This document shows, one piece after another, positions 1 through 6,131 of a DNA stretch of 6,152 nt. Source of the DNA: Bacteroidales bacterium (GTDB lineage: Bacteria > Bacteroidota > Bacteroidia > Bacteroidales > B39-G9); NCBI GenBank assembly GCA_023145555.1, contig JAGLDO010000039.1, forward strand, positions 1-6,152, given 5' to 3'. The stretch's first letter is position 1, and every line of letters starts with the position of its first letter. The notes below the pieces were generated by a model. That model worked only from the letters and a program-made list of their open reading frames with translations. It did no database searches and was not told the DNA's origin. Made by a program: the position numbers and the translations under genes.

Positions 1-53
1 AATCCGAAAGTATTAATATACAGCTTGTTAGTTCGGGATTGCAAATCCCAAAC
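1..53. repeat. REP-like palindromic element, left edge
   Basis: Positions 31-40 (GTTCGGGATT) and 44-53 (AATCCCAAAC) form a 10-bp stem with one C-A mismatch around a GCA loop. The first ten bases, AATCCGAAAG, look like the right half of a second GGATT/AATCC hairpin cut off by the window edge, so this is probably a doublet. Paired short hairpins of this form are common between genes in Bacteroidota and resemble the REP elements mobilised by RAYT/Y1 transposases. That family link is inference, because no transposase gene lies in the window. Confidence 0.6.
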
Positions 54-60
54 AGCAGGT

Positions 61-87
61 AGTTGAAACGAAACTTTCAGCTTTTTT
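61..87 (+). terminator. Intrinsic terminator of a gene left of the window
   Basis: AGTTGAAA (61-68) pairs with TTTCAGCT (75-82), eight pairs including one G-U, around a 6-base loop. It runs directly into a T tract at 82-87. The orientation fits the end of a + strand transcript entering from the left. The stem is GC-poor, so efficiency is uncertain. It may be part of the adjoining REP-like element. Confidence 0.5.
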
Positions 88-181
88 AAAATATAGCAGA
101 TTTATCAATAAATAATAATGGACTTAATAAGACAAAACATAATTCAATAAGAAACGAATTGTTTTATAATCAATCACTTAC

Positions 182-206
182 TTGTAATAAAATTAGATTA
201 TTACAA
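182..206. promoter_or_regulatory. 9-bp dyad upstream of the nitroreductase gene
   Basis: TTGTAATAA (182-190) and TTATTACAA (198-206) are perfect inverted repeats separated by 7 bases. The site lies about 70 bases before the nitroreductase start. Its size and spacing suit a dimeric repressor operator, or a weak leader hairpin if transcription starts upstream. The dyad is seen directly; its role is inferred, and no regulator gene is in the window. Confidence 0.35.
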
Positions 207-275
207 AATAATATGCTTTTTTCATCCAAATTCCTTATATTGTACTTTGATAAATAGAATTAAAAAAATACTATT

Positions 276-797
276 ATGGCGTTTACTGAATTAGCAAAAA
301 AAAGATTTTCTTCAAGAAAGTATACAGACAAACCTGTTGAAAGAGAAATCATTATAAAAATACTAGAGACAGTACGTTTAGCACCATCGGCGAAAAATTT
401 GCAACCTTGGCATTTTGTTGTCTTTACAGATAATCAAGAATTACGAAAAATTGCGAGTTGCTATAACAATGTTTGGCTAAAACAAGCCCCTGTGATTATT
501 GTTGCATGTGGTGATCATAATTCTTCGTGGCGTCGTTCAGATGGTAAAGACCATTGTGATATTGATGTTGCAATTGCTGTTGACCATTTAACTTTAGCTG
601 CTACAAATTTCGGTTTGTCAACTTGCTGGATATGTAAATTTAATGTTATGCAATGTTCTGATATATTAATGCTTCCTGATGGTATTGAGCCTGTTGCTTT
701 AATTCCCTTAGGTTATCCGGCCGAAGAAGCAGACACAAACAGACATCAAAAATTAAGAAAAAGTTTCAATAAAATTGTTCATTGGAATACTTTTTGA
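276..797 (+). CDS. Nitroreductase-family FMN flavoprotein
   Basis: A 173-residue protein, the usual length for a compact nitroreductase-fold oxidoreductase. These bind FMN as homodimers and use NAD(P)H to reduce nitro compounds, quinones, flavins or other acceptors. The N-terminal signature RFSSRKY (residues 10-16) supplies the Arg/Ser/Arg residues that contact FMN phosphate. It is followed by APSAKNLQPWHFVV (36-49), the second conserved FMN-binding stretch. Near the C-terminus come IPLGYPAEE and a KSFNKIVHW tail typical of the subfamily. No signal peptide or membrane segment is seen, so it should be cytosolic. The start is firm: an in-frame stop lies five codons upstream and no other ATG intervenes. 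There is no Shine-Dalgarno sequence. It sits 80 bases before the FAD subunit gene with no terminator between, so cotranscription is plausible. The physiological substrate is unknown. Confidence 0.9.
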   Translation: MAFTELAKKRFSSRKYTDKPVEREIIIKILETVRLAPSAKNLQPWHFVVFTDNQELRKIASCYNNVWLKQAPVIIVACGDHNSSWRRSDGKDHCDIDVAIAVDHLTLAATNFGLSTCWICKFNVMQCSDILMLPDGIEPVALIPLGYPAEEADTNRHQKLRKSFNKIVHWNTF

Positions 798-855
798 TTT
801 ACAAAAAATAAACAATAGGTATAACTTTAAATTTTAATCCCTAAACCTTAAAATC

Positions 856-877
856 CCAACTTTTAACTATATCAACT
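856..877. repeat. Degenerate heptad repeat before the FAD subunit
   Basis: CCAACTT (856-862) is followed by TTAACTA (863-869) and a further CAACT at 873-877, reaching the start codon. These units resemble the cleaner TTAACTT heptads at 6077-6111. The same strand carries the motif in both places, so it faces opposite ways relative to the two genes. It is probably a dispersed low-complexity repeat rather than a ribosome-binding signal. Confidence 0.35.
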
Positions 878-1666
878 ATGATTATTGATGAATATAAAAA
901 ACCAAAAACTATTGAAGAAGCATATTCAATTTTAACAACAAAAGAAAATTCTCAGATTATTGGAGGAGGAGCTTATATGCGACTTAGCAAAAAGCATATT
1001 GGTACAGCTGTTGATTTGTCAAATCTAAAACTTGACTTTATTACAGAAACAGAAAATTATATTGAGATTGGTGCAACAACAACACTTCGTGAACTTGAGA
1101 TTAATGATATTACTAATAAATATTTTAACGGTATCATAAGCAAATCAATAAAAAATATTGTAGGTGTTCAATTGCGAAATATTGCAACAGTAGGCGGTTC
1201 TATTGCAGGTAAATTCGGTTTTTCCGATTTAATAGCTGCTCTATCAGTTCTCGACAGCAAAGTAATTCTCTATAAAACAGGCGCTGTTAATTTATTAGAT
1301 TTTATCAATAAAAAACATAATGATGTTATTGAAAAAATAATAATTACAAAAAATAATTTAAATGCTGATTTCCAGTCTATTAGAAATACTAAAACAGATT
1401 ATGCCATTTTAAATGTTGCAGTATCAAAGCATAATAATAATTTTTATAAAATTGCTGTAGGAGCTCGTCCCGGAATTGCAATTTGTGCCGACAAAGCTGA
1501 AAGTTTCCTTAAAACGGTTGATTTTTCAAAAGAAAATGCTGAAAAAGCAGGGTTAATTGCTTCCGAAGAAATAAAATTTACTTCCAATTTCAGAGCTTCT
1601 GCCGAATATCGCCAAGAGCTTTGTAAAACACTTGTTTCGAGGGCAATACTTAATATTAATTGTTAA
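878..1666 (+). CDS. Molybdenum hydroxylase FAD-binding (medium) subunit
   Basis: A 262-residue protein of the CoxM/XdhB family (FAD-binding domain of molybdopterin dehydrogenases). It takes electrons from the [2Fe-2S] subunit and passes them through FAD to NAD+ or another acceptor. The first FAD motif is IIGGGAYM (residues 27-34), matching the family's AGGT-type loop. The second is QLRNIATVGGSIAG (98-111), matching RNxATxGGN with Ser in place of the last Asn. It is followed by KFGFSDL, a form I associate with homologues from anaerobes. IGATTTLREL (64-73) is also family-typical. The C-terminal half (about 165-262) fits the CO-dehydrogenase flavoprotein C-terminal domain. At 262 residues it is slightly shorter than CoxM or E. 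coli XdhB. I see no insertion like the extra [4Fe-4S] domain of 4-hydroxybenzoyl-CoA reductase. The only in-frame ATG after the upstream stop (842-844) is at 878. It is the first of three subunit genes. Confidence 0.9.
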   Translation: MIIDEYKKPKTIEEAYSILTTKENSQIIGGGAYMRLSKKHIGTAVDLSNLKLDFITETENYIEIGATTTLRELEINDITNKYFNGIISKSIKNIVGVQLRNIATVGGSIAGKFGFSDLIAALSVLDSKVILYKTGAVNLLDFINKKHNDVIEKIIITKNNLNADFQSIRNTKTDYAILNVAVSKHNNNFYKIAVGARPGIAICADKAESFLKTVDFSKENAEKAGLIASEEIKFTSNFRASAEYRQELCKTLVSRAILNINC

Positions 1667-1685
1667 TTATTAAATACTTAATAAT
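1666..1685. repeat. A/T-only inverted repeat at the FAD subunit stop codon
   Basis: ATTATTAA (1666-1673) and TTAATAAT (1678-1685) are perfect inverted repeats with a 4-base ATAC loop, beginning on the last base of the stop codon. The stem has no G-C pair and no T tract follows, so a terminator role is doubtful. It could weakly stabilise an mRNA 3' end if the transcript is processed in this spacer. Confidence 0.3.
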
Positions 1686-1826
1686 GAACTAATTACAAAA
1701 AAACAAATGAAACATCCATGATTGATTTAAAACACACAAGAGAATGATTAAAATACAGCAGCAAAAAATATCGATTTCATTAGTGCATTCGCGACTAACA
1801 TAAAATTAAAGTTTAAAATTTGAGAT

Positions 1827-1834
1827 TAACTTTG
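1827..1834 (+). promoter_or_regulatory. Possible Bacteroidota -7 element (TAACTTTG)
   Basis: TAACTTTG matches the TAnnTTTG consensus of the Bacteroidota primary sigma factor, 107 bases before the [2Fe-2S] subunit start. No convincing TTTG -33 element stands 19-21 bases upstream. The match also lies inside a repeated CTTTGCG-like stretch, so it may be incidental. If real, it would give the small and large subunits their own promoter. Confidence 0.2.
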
Positions 1835-1900
1835 CGACTTTATGTGAAATAAAAATATAAACAGATAAAAAAATTCGTGTTAATCCGTGTAATTCGTGGA
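1830..1900. repeat. Dispersed repeat tract with CTTTGCG and TTCGTG units
   Basis: CTTTGCGA (1830-1837) is followed by the similar CTTTATGTG (1838-1846). After an A-rich stretch come three spaced copies of a TTCGTG-like unit: TTCGTG at 1874-1879, ATCCGTG at 1883-1889 and TTCGTG at 1893-1898. I recognise such tracts as a frequent noncoding repeat style in Bacteroidota genomes, of unknown function. It occupies much of the 274-base gap that splits the hydroxylase operon. Copy number elsewhere cannot be judged from one window. Confidence 0.5.
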
Positions 1901-1940
1901 CAAACAATTAAATATAAGTTGAATACAAAAATATAAACAA

Positions 1941-2393
1941 ATGAAGATTAATCTTAAAATAAATAATCAAGATAAAATTATTGATATAAGGCCGGACGAA
2001 ATGCTTCTTGAAGTGCTTCGTAAAAATGGTTGCTTAAGTGTAAAACACGGATGTGATACAGGTTCATGTGGTGCATGCACTGTATTATTAGATGGCAAAC
2101 CTATTCTTTCCTGTTCATATTTTGCAGCTAAAGCTGATGGACACTCAGTAACAACAGTTGAAGGCGTTCAAAACAAAGTTGAAAAAATTAGCAAATATCT
2201 TGTTGACGAAGGTAGCGTTCAATGCGGATTTTGTGTACCTGGTCTTGTTCTAACAACAATGGGTATGGAAAAAGAGCTTAACAATCCTACTGAAGATGAG
2301 ATAAATCATTATTTATCAGGAAATCTTTGTAGATGCACCGGTTATGTGAGCCACACTCGTGCAATAAAGAAATATTTGGAGGACAAAAAATGA
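1941..2393 (+). CDS. Molybdenum hydroxylase [2Fe-2S] (small) subunit
   Basis: A 150-residue protein of the CoxS/XdhC-type iron-sulfur family, close to the usual 150-170. It relays electrons from the Mo site to FAD through two clusters. The N-terminal plant-ferredoxin-like domain (about 1-75) binds one cluster through C38, C43, C46 and C58 in the CxxxxCGxC...C pattern. The C-terminal four-helix domain binds the second through C95, C98, C130 and C132, in VQCGFCVPG and LCRCTGY. All eight ligands are present, and Q94 matches the conserved Gln that contacts the pterin. No twin-arginine or other signal is present, so the complex is cytosolic. An in-frame stop at 1920-1922 and the absence of other ATGs fix the start. 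There is no Shine-Dalgarno sequence. Its stop overlaps the start of the large subunit gene by four bases (ATGA), implying translational coupling. Confidence 0.95.
   Translation: MKINLKINNQDKIIDIRPDEMLLEVLRKNGCLSVKHGCDTGSCGACTVLLDGKPILSCSYFAAKADGHSVTTVEGVQNKVEKISKYLVDEGSVQCGFCVPGLVLTTMGMEKELNNPTEDEINHYLSGNLCRCTGYVSHTRAIKKYLEDKK
2378..2382 (+). promoter_or_regulatory. Shine-Dalgarno site deciding the large-subunit start
   Basis: GGAGG lies 7 bases before the ATG at 2390, within the last codons of the preceding gene. It stands out because the other genes here have only A-rich leaders. It supports 2390 as the start over the in-frame ATG at 2333, which would add 19 residues unrelated to the family and overlap the small subunit by 61 bases. 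Confidence 0.6.
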
Positions 2394-4714
2394 AACAAGT
2401 AAATAAATCTATTCCAAAAATTGACGGCATGGGTCTTGCTAAAGGCAAACCTGCTTTTACCGATGATTTGACCGACAGTAATGCTATTATTGTAAAAGTA
2501 TTGAGAAGCCCCCATGCTTTTGCCAGAATTAAAAATATTAATGTTGACAAGGCTGTAAAATATCCCGGCGTTGAATGTGTTTTTACTCACAAAGATGTTC
2601 CTCGAAATGTATTTACAAGAGCCGGACAAGGTTATCCCGAACCATCGCCAAAAGATAAATTTATTTTAGATGAGTATGTTCGTTATGTTGGTGATGAAGT
2701 TGCTGTAGTTGCTGCAACAACAGATGAGATAGCCGACCAGGCAATGAAGCTTATTGAGGTTGAATATGAGGTTTTTGAAGCTGTTTTAGATTTTGAAAAA
2801 GCAGAAAATAATAAATCTGTAATACATCCCGAAAAGGAATCATATACAATGTTTCCTATGGGCTTTGATGCGTCTAAAAATATTGCATGTACTTATGATA
2901 TGCATATTGGTGATGTTGATGAAGTATTAAAAAATTCTGAAGTAGTTCTTGATAAAACATATTATACACAAGCACAAGCTCATGTTGCTATTGAGACGCA
3001 TTCATCAACTGCATATATCGACCATTACGAAAGATTAAATATTATTACTTCAACACAAACACCTGTTCATCTCAGACGAATAATTGGCGAAGCTCTTGGC
3101 ATGCCAATTAATAAAATTAGAGTTGTAAAACCTCGTGTTGGTGGTGCTTTTGGGGGAAAGCAACAAATTCATGGCGAGCTGTTTTGTGCTCTCGTTACTT
3201 TAAAGACGGGCAGACCGTCAAAATGTATTTATTCTCGTAAAGAAGTATTTGAATCTTCTTTTTCACGCCATGCTATGCGATTAAACATAAAAATTGGTGC
3301 TGATAAAACAGGAAGGTTAAAAGCTATTGATTTACGTGTGCTTTCAGATACAGGAGCTTATGGTGAACATGCACTTACTGTTTTTATGATTGCAGGCTCA
3401 AAAACATTACCTCTTTACAATAAAGTTGAAGCAGTTCGATTTGGAGGAATTGTTGTTTATACAAACCACACACCGGGAGGTGCTTATCGCGGATATGGTG
3501 CTATTCAAGGTAACTTTGCTTTGGAATCTGCTATGGATGAATTAGCCGATAAATTAAATATTGACCCAATTCAACTTCGGGAAATGAATATGATTAAAGA
3601 AGGAGAAACTTCTGAGATATTTAAAATTATGGGTGAAGGCGGTGAAGGAACTGCACAAATTATTGAAAGCTGTAAATTAGATTACTGCCTTAAAAGAGGT
3701 AGTGAAATGATTAAATGGAACAGCAAATATCTACATAAAAAAATTAATGCTGATAAAGTACGAGGCATTGGAATGGCAATTGCCATGCAGGGTTCGGGCA
3801 TACCAAACATGGATATGGGAGCTGCTTCGTTAAAATTGAACGATGATGGTTTCTTCAATCTTTTAATTGGTGCTACCGACCTTGGAACAGGAAGTGATAC
3901 TATTCTTGCTCAAATTGCTGCAGAGACTTTAAATGTACCTGTTGAAGATATTGTTGTTTATGCTTCCGATTCTGATTTAACTCCTTTTGATTGCGGTGCT
4001 TATGCTTCATCTACTACTTTTGTCTCCGGTAATGGAGTAAGAAAAACAGCCGAAAAAATGAAAAATCTGATTATATCTGAAGGAGCTAAGCATCTTCAAA
4101 TTAATGTAGAAGACACGATTTTTGACGGTAAAACAATAAAAAGTAAAGATGGAGAAAAATCAATATCTCTAAAAGAAATATCAAAGGGTTGGCTATATCA
4201 TTATGGACAAGGGCAGGAGCAACTTATTGCTTCTGATTCTTATGTTGGCAAAAAATCACCACCTCCTTATATGGCAGGGTTTGTTGAAGTGGAAGTTGAT
4301 ACTAAAACAGGACATTTTGATATTCTTGATTATACTGCAGTTGTTGATTGTGGAACAACAATTAATCCAAAATTGGCTCTTGGACAAATGGAAGGCGGTT
4401 TATTGCAAGGTATTGGTATGGCTGTATATGAAGATGTTAAGTATAATAAATACGGTCAGATGCTTACAAACAACTTAATGAATTATAAAATACCAACTCG
4501 CGAAGATGTTCCAAACATAAATGTGGAATTTGCAGATAGTTATGAACCTTCTGGTCCTTATGGTGCTAAATCGGTTGGTGAAATTGGTATAGACACTCCT
4601 CCGGCAGCAATATCAAATGCAATTTTTAACGCTGTTGGTGTTAGAATAAACGATTTGCCTATTACTCCCGAGAAAATTTTGATGGCGATGAAGAAAAAAG
4701 AACAGAAGAAATAA
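2390..4714 (+). CDS. Molybdenum hydroxylase molybdopterin-binding (large) subunit
   Basis: A 774-residue catalytic subunit of the xanthine dehydrogenase/aldehyde oxidase family (CoxL/XdhA type), full length. It hydroxylates its substrate with water-derived oxygen at a Mo-pterin centre. The a/b-hammerhead domain covers about residues 13-128 (YVGDEVAVVAA near 99-109). The two Moco-binding domains follow. Visible motifs are AHVAIETHS (197-205), GGAFGGK (251-257), GGAYRGYG (363-370), ATDLGTGSDT (495-504), the DSDLTPFDCGAYASS stretch near 527-541, DCGTTINPKLALGQMEGGLLQG (about 653-674) and GPYGAKSVGE (722-731). E731 is the expected catalytic base. The loop AYRGYG lacks the Cys of the CO dehydrogenase AYRCSFR motif, so it is not CO dehydrogenase. 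By motif alignment Q258 replaces the Glu (bovine XDH E802) that binds xanthine, while R366 matches R880. The substrate may be a purine, other N-heterocycle or aldehyde. No XdhC-type maturation gene is present in the window. Confidence 0.93.
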   Translation: MKQVNKSIPKIDGMGLAKGKPAFTDDLTDSNAIIVKVLRSPHAFARIKNINVDKAVKYPGVECVFTHKDVPRNVFTRAGQGYPEPSPKDKFILDEYVRYVGDEVAVVAATTDEIADQAMKLIEVEYEVFEAVLDFEKAENNKSVIHPEKESYTMFPMGFDASKNIACTYDMHIGDVDEVLKNSEVVLDKTYYTQAQAHVAIETHSSTAYIDHYERLNIITSTQTPVHLRRIIGEALGMPINKIRVVKPRVGGAFGGKQQIHGELFCALVTLKTGRPSKCIYSRKEVFESSFSRHAMRLNIKIGADKTGRLKAIDLRVLSDTGAYGEHALTVFMIAGSKTLPLYNKVEAVRFGGIVVYTNHTPGGAYRGYGAIQGNFALESAMDELADKLNIDPIQLREMNMIKEGETSEIFKIMGEGGEGTAQIIESCKLDYCLKRGSEMIKWNSKYLHKKINADKVRGIGMAIAMQGSGIPNMDMGAASLKLNDDGFFNLLIGATDLGTGSDTILAQIAAETLNVPVEDIVVYASDSDLTPFDCGAYASSTTFVSGNGVRKTAEKMKNLIISEGAKHLQINVEDTIFDGKTIKSKDGEKSISLKEISKGWLYHYGQGQEQLIASDSYVGKKSPPPYMAGFVEVEVDTKTGHFDILDYTAVVDCGTTINPKLALGQMEGGLLQGIGMAVYEDVKYNKYGQMLTNNLMNYKIPTREDVPNINVEFADSYEPSGPYGAKSVGEIGIDTPPAAISNAIFNAVGVRINDLPITPEKILMAMKKKEQKK

Positions 4715-4752
4715 TCTAAAAAAAAATAATTATAAGCTCTATAAATAGTATA

Positions 4753-4939
4753 TTGAATTAGGCACTTAATTAATATTGTAACAGATAAACCCTACGAGGG
4801 TTTTAAACCCTCGTAGGGTTGGGTGTTACTTACCCAGAAACTCAAAAATGGTAAGATACTTAAACCTTTGTTCTATATTTGAATATTTTATTCCGCTATT
4901 ATAACGATTTTGCTTGTATTATCAAAATGCCTAATTCAA
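4753..4939. repeat. Possible small inverted-repeat element (MITE-like)
   Basis: TTGAATTAGGCA (4753-4764) recurs inverted as TGCCTAATTCAA (4928-4939), a perfect 12-bp match. The 187-base interval has no coding capacity and contains the 33-bp palindrome at 4788-4820. Ends like these suggest a miniature non-autonomous element, but no clear target-site duplication is visible and the arms are AT-rich. The repeat is seen; the mobile interpretation is inference. Confidence 0.3.
4788..4820. repeat. 33-bp near-perfect palindrome
   Basis: AACCCTACGAGGGTTT (4788-4803) and AAACCCTCGTAGGGTT (4805-4820) are perfect 16-bp arms around one base. As RNA it would fold into a stable hairpin with a small A/U loop. 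It lies 73 bases past the large-subunit stop and could end or protect transcripts from either side, although no strong T tract follows. GC-rich palindromes of this type recur in Bacteroidota spacers to my recollection, so it is probably a dispersed repeat. Confidence 0.6.
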
Positions 4940-5095
4940 ATAATATAATCACAGCTTCTTATAATAGTGGGAGTTATGATTATCAATTTATTTTATTGCT
5001 CTGTAATCTCTTAAGAGTTATTAAATATTTTTTAATATTGAGTCGTCCTAAAATAGGTTGATAGTTTTTAATAAAAGGAAGTGTTATTAAATACT

Positions 5096-6073
5096 TTAGC
5101 TATTTAAAGCATCTTCAATAACTTCAGTAAAAATATCTGAAAAAGATAAACCCATGGTTCTGATTTGTTTTGGAACAATACTGTTTTTACTCATTCCGGG
5201 AACAGAATTAACCTCAAGAAAATAAAGTTGCTCATTGTTTACTATATAATCAATTCTAACAATTCCTTTACAATTAAGAAATTTATAAATTTTCATTGAT
5301 GTTTGTTTGCATTGTTGTTCAACATTTTTTGAAACTCGTGCAGGAGTAATTTCATCAGTTACGCCATCAGTATATTTAGCTTCATAGTCAAAAAAATCAT
5401 TTTTGGTTGCAATCTCTGTTAAAGGGAAAATATACTCATTGTTGTTTGTCTTTAATAAGCCACATGTTATTTCAGTTCCTTTAATAAATTCTTCAATAAT
5501 AATTTCATTATCTTCATTAAAGGCTTTATTAACAGCGTTAATTATATCTTTCTTGTTATAAACTTTTGAAATACCAAAACTCGAACCTCCATTATTTGGT
5601 TTAATGAAACATGGTAATCCAACTTTTTTAATAATATTCTCAGGATTTATTTCATCGTTTTTTTTCAGCTTTACTGCTTTTGCTGTTAAAATATCAATAT
5701 CTTTTAAATACGTTTTACATACATATTTATCAAAAGTTAAGGCAGTAGTCAATTGACCGGCGGTTGTGTATGGAATATTTAAAATATCGAAATAGGCTTG
5801 TAAAATACCATTCTCGCCCGGTGTTCCGTGAATGGCTATAAACACACAGTCGAAAATAGTTTTTTTATTATTGATGCTAAATGAAAAATCATCTTTATTA
5901 ATTATGATATCGCTATCGGAACTTTTATAAACCCATTTAGTTCCTTTAATATAAATTGTAAAAACATTATATATATCTCTGTCAATATTTTCGCTTATTT
6001 GCTTAGCACTTTGTAGAGATATTACAGATTCTGAAGAATCTCCTCCTGCAACTATGGCAATGTTTTTTTTCAT
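5096..6073 (-). CDS. ddl: D-alanine--D-alanine ligase
   Basis: A 325-residue ATP-grasp enzyme joining two D-alanines for peptidoglycan precursors in the cytosol. The N-terminal domain has GGDSSESVISLQSA (residues 10-23), with E15 matching the catalytic Glu, and AIHGTPGENG (80-89). The ATP-binding loop is IKPNNGGSSFGISKV (157-171), followed by IIEEFIKGTEI (192-202). EAKY (231-234) ends in Y234, the Tyr that with Glu and Ser marks D-Ala/D-Ala specificity. VanA-type D-lactate ligases have His there. Mg ligands D275, E287 and N289 are present, the last two in EVNSVPGMS. Length and motif order are complete. The start MKKNIAIVAGG fits the family. There is no Shine-Dalgarno sequence, only a repeat-rich leader. 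The gene is convergent with the hydroxylase operon and appears functionally unrelated to it. Confidence 0.95.
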   Translation of the reverse strand: MKKNIAIVAGGDSSESVISLQSAKQISENIDRDIYNVFTIYIKGTKWVYKSSDSDIIINKDDFSFSINNKKTIFDCVFIAIHGTPGENGILQAYFDILNIPYTTAGQLTTALTFDKYVCKTYLKDIDILTAKAVKLKKNDEINPENIIKKVGLPCFIKPNNGGSSFGISKVYNKKDIINAVNKAFNEDNEIIIEEFIKGTEITCGLLKTNNNEYIFPLTEIATKNDFFDYEAKYTDGVTDEITPARVSKNVEQQCKQTSMKIYKFLNCKGIVRIDYIVNNEQLYFLEVNSVPGMSKNSIVPKQIRTMGLSFSDIFTEVIEDALNS

Positions 6074-6076
6074 GAA

Positions 6077-6111
6077 TTAACTTTTAACTTTTAACTTTCA
6101 ATTTTCAACTC
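6077..6111. repeat. Five tandem 7-bp repeats upstream of ddl
   Basis: Read on the + strand, TTAACTT occurs three times exactly (6077-6083, 6084-6090, 6091-6097), followed by TCAATTT and TCAACTC. It begins three bases from the ddl start codon and so forms most of its leader. Such heptads are frequent in Bacteroidota spacers and prone to copy-number change. An effect on ddl expression is possible but unproven. Confidence 0.6.
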
Positions 6112-6131
6112 CAAACTTTATTATCTCTGCT

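Larger units (their letters stand above)
4715..5095. other. Convergent spacer between the large subunit and ddl
   Basis: This 381-base gap lies between two genes that end toward each other. It holds a strong palindrome (4788-4820), a flanking 12-bp inverted repeat (4753-4764 and 4928-4939), a small TGGGT/ACCCA hairpin (4820-4836), a CTCTTAAGAG palindrome (5008-5017) and a CCTAAAATAGG motif (5047-5057). A 60-codon open frame at 4879-5061 has no recognisable motif and an A/T-driven composition, so I do not call it a gene. No hairpin followed by a clean T tract is seen for either gene. Confidence 0.6.

Noticed and set aside
243..249. TACTTTG as a -7 promoter element for the nitroreductase
   Set aside because: It is one base short of the TAnnTTTG spacing and no TTTG -33 element lies at the right distance.
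2333..2389. Upstream in-frame ATG giving a 793-residue large subunit
   Set aside because: The extra 19 residues come from the out-of-frame end of the [2Fe-2S] gene and do not fit the family. The ATG at 2390 has a GGAGG site 7 bases ahead and a standard 4-base overlap.
2287..2629. Two - strand open frames opposite the small and large subunit genes
   Set aside because: They lie antisense to well-supported genes, resemble no known family and overlap each other.
4203..4478. 91-residue + strand open frame inside the large subunit gene
   Set aside because: It is a shadow frame across the strongly conserved C-terminal Moco domain.
878..4714. Aerobic CO dehydrogenase (coxMSL), suggested by gene order
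   Set aside because: The large-subunit loop is GAYRGYG, without the Cys-containing AYRCSFR motif required for the Mo-Cu site.
4879..5061. 60-residue open frame in the convergent spacer
   Set aside because: It has no recognisable motif or ribosome-binding site, an A/T-driven composition, and it runs across one arm of the inverted repeat and the CCTAAAATAGG motif.
5096..6073. Vancomycin-resistance type D-Ala--D-Lac ligase
   Set aside because: EAKY with Y234 is the D-Ala/D-Ala signature; the His of VanA-type enzymes is absent and no vanH or vanX gene is nearby.
6112..6120. TAAAGTTTG (- strand) as a ddl promoter
   Set aside because: The spacer is three bases instead of two and no -33 element is found in the REP-like sequence upstream.
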